5,337 nucleotides of DNA from assembly GCA_030680695.1 (NCBI GenBank), contig JAUXUT010000029.1, positions 1-5,337 on the forward strand. The letters run 5' to 3'. Source of the DNA: a bacterium. Lineage in GTDB: Bacteria; Patescibacteria; Paceibacteria; UBA9973; UBA6065. Every line of letters starts with the position of its first letter. Positions within the stretch are counted from its first letter, which is position 1. Shown in pieces: positions 4,535 to 5,337 of the stretch. A model generated the notes under the pieces. It ran no database searches and was not told where the DNA came from. It saw only the letters and a list, made by a program, of their open reading frames with translations. The position numbers were made by a program, and so were the translations under genes.

Positions 4535-4569
4535 ACACAAAAGTATACATGAATCTTCTTTTGTGTAGA
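4535..4569 (-). promoter_or_regulatory. Promoter and operator of the RHH gene
   Basis: On minus, -35 TCTACA (4569-4564, 4/6) lies 16 nt before -10 TATACT (4547-4542, 5/6). Perfect 9-bp arms ACACAAAAG (4535-4543) and CTTTTGTGT (4558-4566), 14 bp apart, overlap the -10 and the edge of the -35. A protein binding both arms would block the promoter, and the RHH protein is the obvious candidate. Confidence 0.65.
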
Positions 4570-4600
4570 AAAGAAATGTTATGAGGTTAAATGTGTTTGT

Positions 4601-5337
4601 TTATCTACGAGATAGTTGAAAAAGCAAGCTCTGTTGAAATTTCTCTGTTTCTTTCCAGAACTTGGTAGGAACTGGTGGAGGAACTTTAAAGAAGGGTTTT
4701 CCGGTTTCAAGAATCAGATCTCTCACCCGGTTTTTGTTCATCATCAAAACATCAACTTCCATTCCCCATGGCTTGCCGTCAATGCCGTTGGTTAGCTTCA
4801 TCCACCTGTTAAGCGTGACAGCGGGAGTATCATGGGTCTTTTCGATGTCGTAGTGCATCATTTCTAGTTCCTCGGAAGTGTAATTCTTGGGAACTGAAAG
4901 GTTTATGACCTGGGCGTTTTTGATTCCGAAGGTTTTTAGATCGCCCATGAAGGTATCGAGCAAGGAGTAGCCGAAAGGGTCGTAGTCGGTTAAGGATAAA
5001 ACAGTTATTTTATCGATGTTTCCGACTTTTTCAAGCATGGTTTTCAAAGCATCGGTAAAGTATTCGCTGGTGATGGTCGAGGGTTGACCGCCGGTGGAGA
5101 TGATCGAAGCGCCGGTTAAATCCTGCATTTGCTGTAAAAATCTAAAATGAGATTCCTTTTCAGCCATGAGAATCACATGCGGGTTGAAAGCTCCAACCTT
5201 CCATTTCCCATCTTCGAGTAAACCAAACTCGTGATAGGAAAGGATTTTGTTAGAAACCATTTCCCCTAATTGCTCGGAAAGTGTCTTGTAATGGTCGGTT
5301 TCATCGAGGATATCAAGACGGCTCAAAACAGGTTTCA
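4601..5337 (-). CDS. Topo VI-A/Spo11-like TOPRIM protein (Topo mini-A candidate), 5' end outside window
   Basis: The frame is open to the right edge (244 residues visible), so the N-terminus is probably missing. A TTG at 5326 lacks a good ribosome site and is unlikely to be the true start. Numbering from that TTG, the TOPRIM signature is clear: VILMAEKESHFRFL (51-64) with the acidic residue E56 or E58, STGGQPS (77-83), and VLSLTDYDPFGYSLL (109-123) with D114-x-D116, the metal-binding pair in the DYDPxG form of Topo VI subunit A. WGMEVDVL (~186-193) recalls the end of the TOPRIM core in that family. Topo VI-A proteins also carry an N-terminal winged helix with the cleaving tyrosine; it would lie beyond the edge. 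No Topo VI-B (GHKL ATPase) gene is visible, which fits the B-less Topo mini-A group known from mobile elements. A JetD-like (DUF2220) protein is less likely. It is transcribed towards the RHH gene. It may act on replicon topology or resolution (inference). Confidence 0.75.
   Translation of the reverse strand, partial: KPVLSRLDILDETDHYKTLSEQLGEMVSNKILSYHEFGLLEDGKWKVGAFNPHVILMAEKESHFRFLQQMQDLTGASIISTGGQPSTITSEYFTDALKTMLEKVGNIDKITVLSLTDYDPFGYSLLDTFMGDLKTFGIKNAQVINLSVPKNYTSEELEMMHYDIEKTHDTPAVTLNRWMKLTNGIDGKPWGMEVDVLMMNKNRVRDLILETGKPFFKVPPPVPTKFWKETEKFQQSLLFQLSRR

Noticed and set aside
1..5337. CRISPR array, tRNA or rRNA genes, insertion sequence
   Set aside because: No regularly spaced direct repeats with unique spacers, no tRNA cloverleaf with T-arm signature, no rRNA core motifs and no transposase were found on either strand.

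Overview
The window looks like part, or possibly all, of a small bacterial mobile replicon (a plasmid or integrated plasmid-like element). It carries a rolling-circle (HUH) replication initiator, two small DNA-binding proteins each beside its own repeat or operator region, a Topo VI-A-like TOPRIM protein and one surface lipoprotein that may be cargo. Strong GGAGG-type ribosome sites, near-consensus sigma-70 type promoters, TTG/GTG starts and a Rep of the pC194/pUB110 class fit a low-to-mid GC bacterium of Gram-positive type (Firmicutes) or perhaps Chloroflexi. The host cannot be fixed from the sequence.

Layout, left to right. 1-1143 (-): a lipoprotein with a discoidin-like (F5/8 type C) domain, running off the left edge, with a good promoter at 1222-1250. 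About 1270-1780: a strikingly GC-rich, hairpin-dense block with no convincing gene. It lies downstream of rep, where a single-strand origin or a structured RNA could sit. 1660-3069 (-): the Rep protein, whose last 60 or so residues run into the GC-rich block and across a terminator-like hairpin. 3073-3157: a compact control region with two overlapping divergent promoters inside nested inverted repeats, and a leader hairpin that buries the rep ribosome site. 3166-3480: a small rightward ORF of doubtful reality with its ribosome site in a hairpin, and inside it a possible ~95-nt RNA ending in a good terminator. 3560-3685: a cluster of eight CGGTAAA-type boxes in both orientations. 3700-4197 (+): a MerR-like HTH/coiled-coil protein that probably binds those boxes. 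4198-4229: a shared terminator between convergent genes. 4205-4507 (-): a ribbon-helix-helix protein with its own promoter inside a 9-bp inverted repeat. 4601-5337 (-): the C-terminal part of a Topo VI-A/Spo11-type TOPRIM protein (Topo mini-A candidate), running off the right edge.

How it may work together (inference): Rep starts rolling-circle replication; its expression is limited by the dyad and leader hairpin; the HTH protein with its box cluster and the RHH protein with its operator look like two autoregulated maintenance or copy-control modules; the TOPRIM protein may act on topology or resolution of the replicon. The most unusual points are the Rep control region, the GC-rich structured block, and the pairing of a rolling-circle Rep with a Topo VI-A-like protein.
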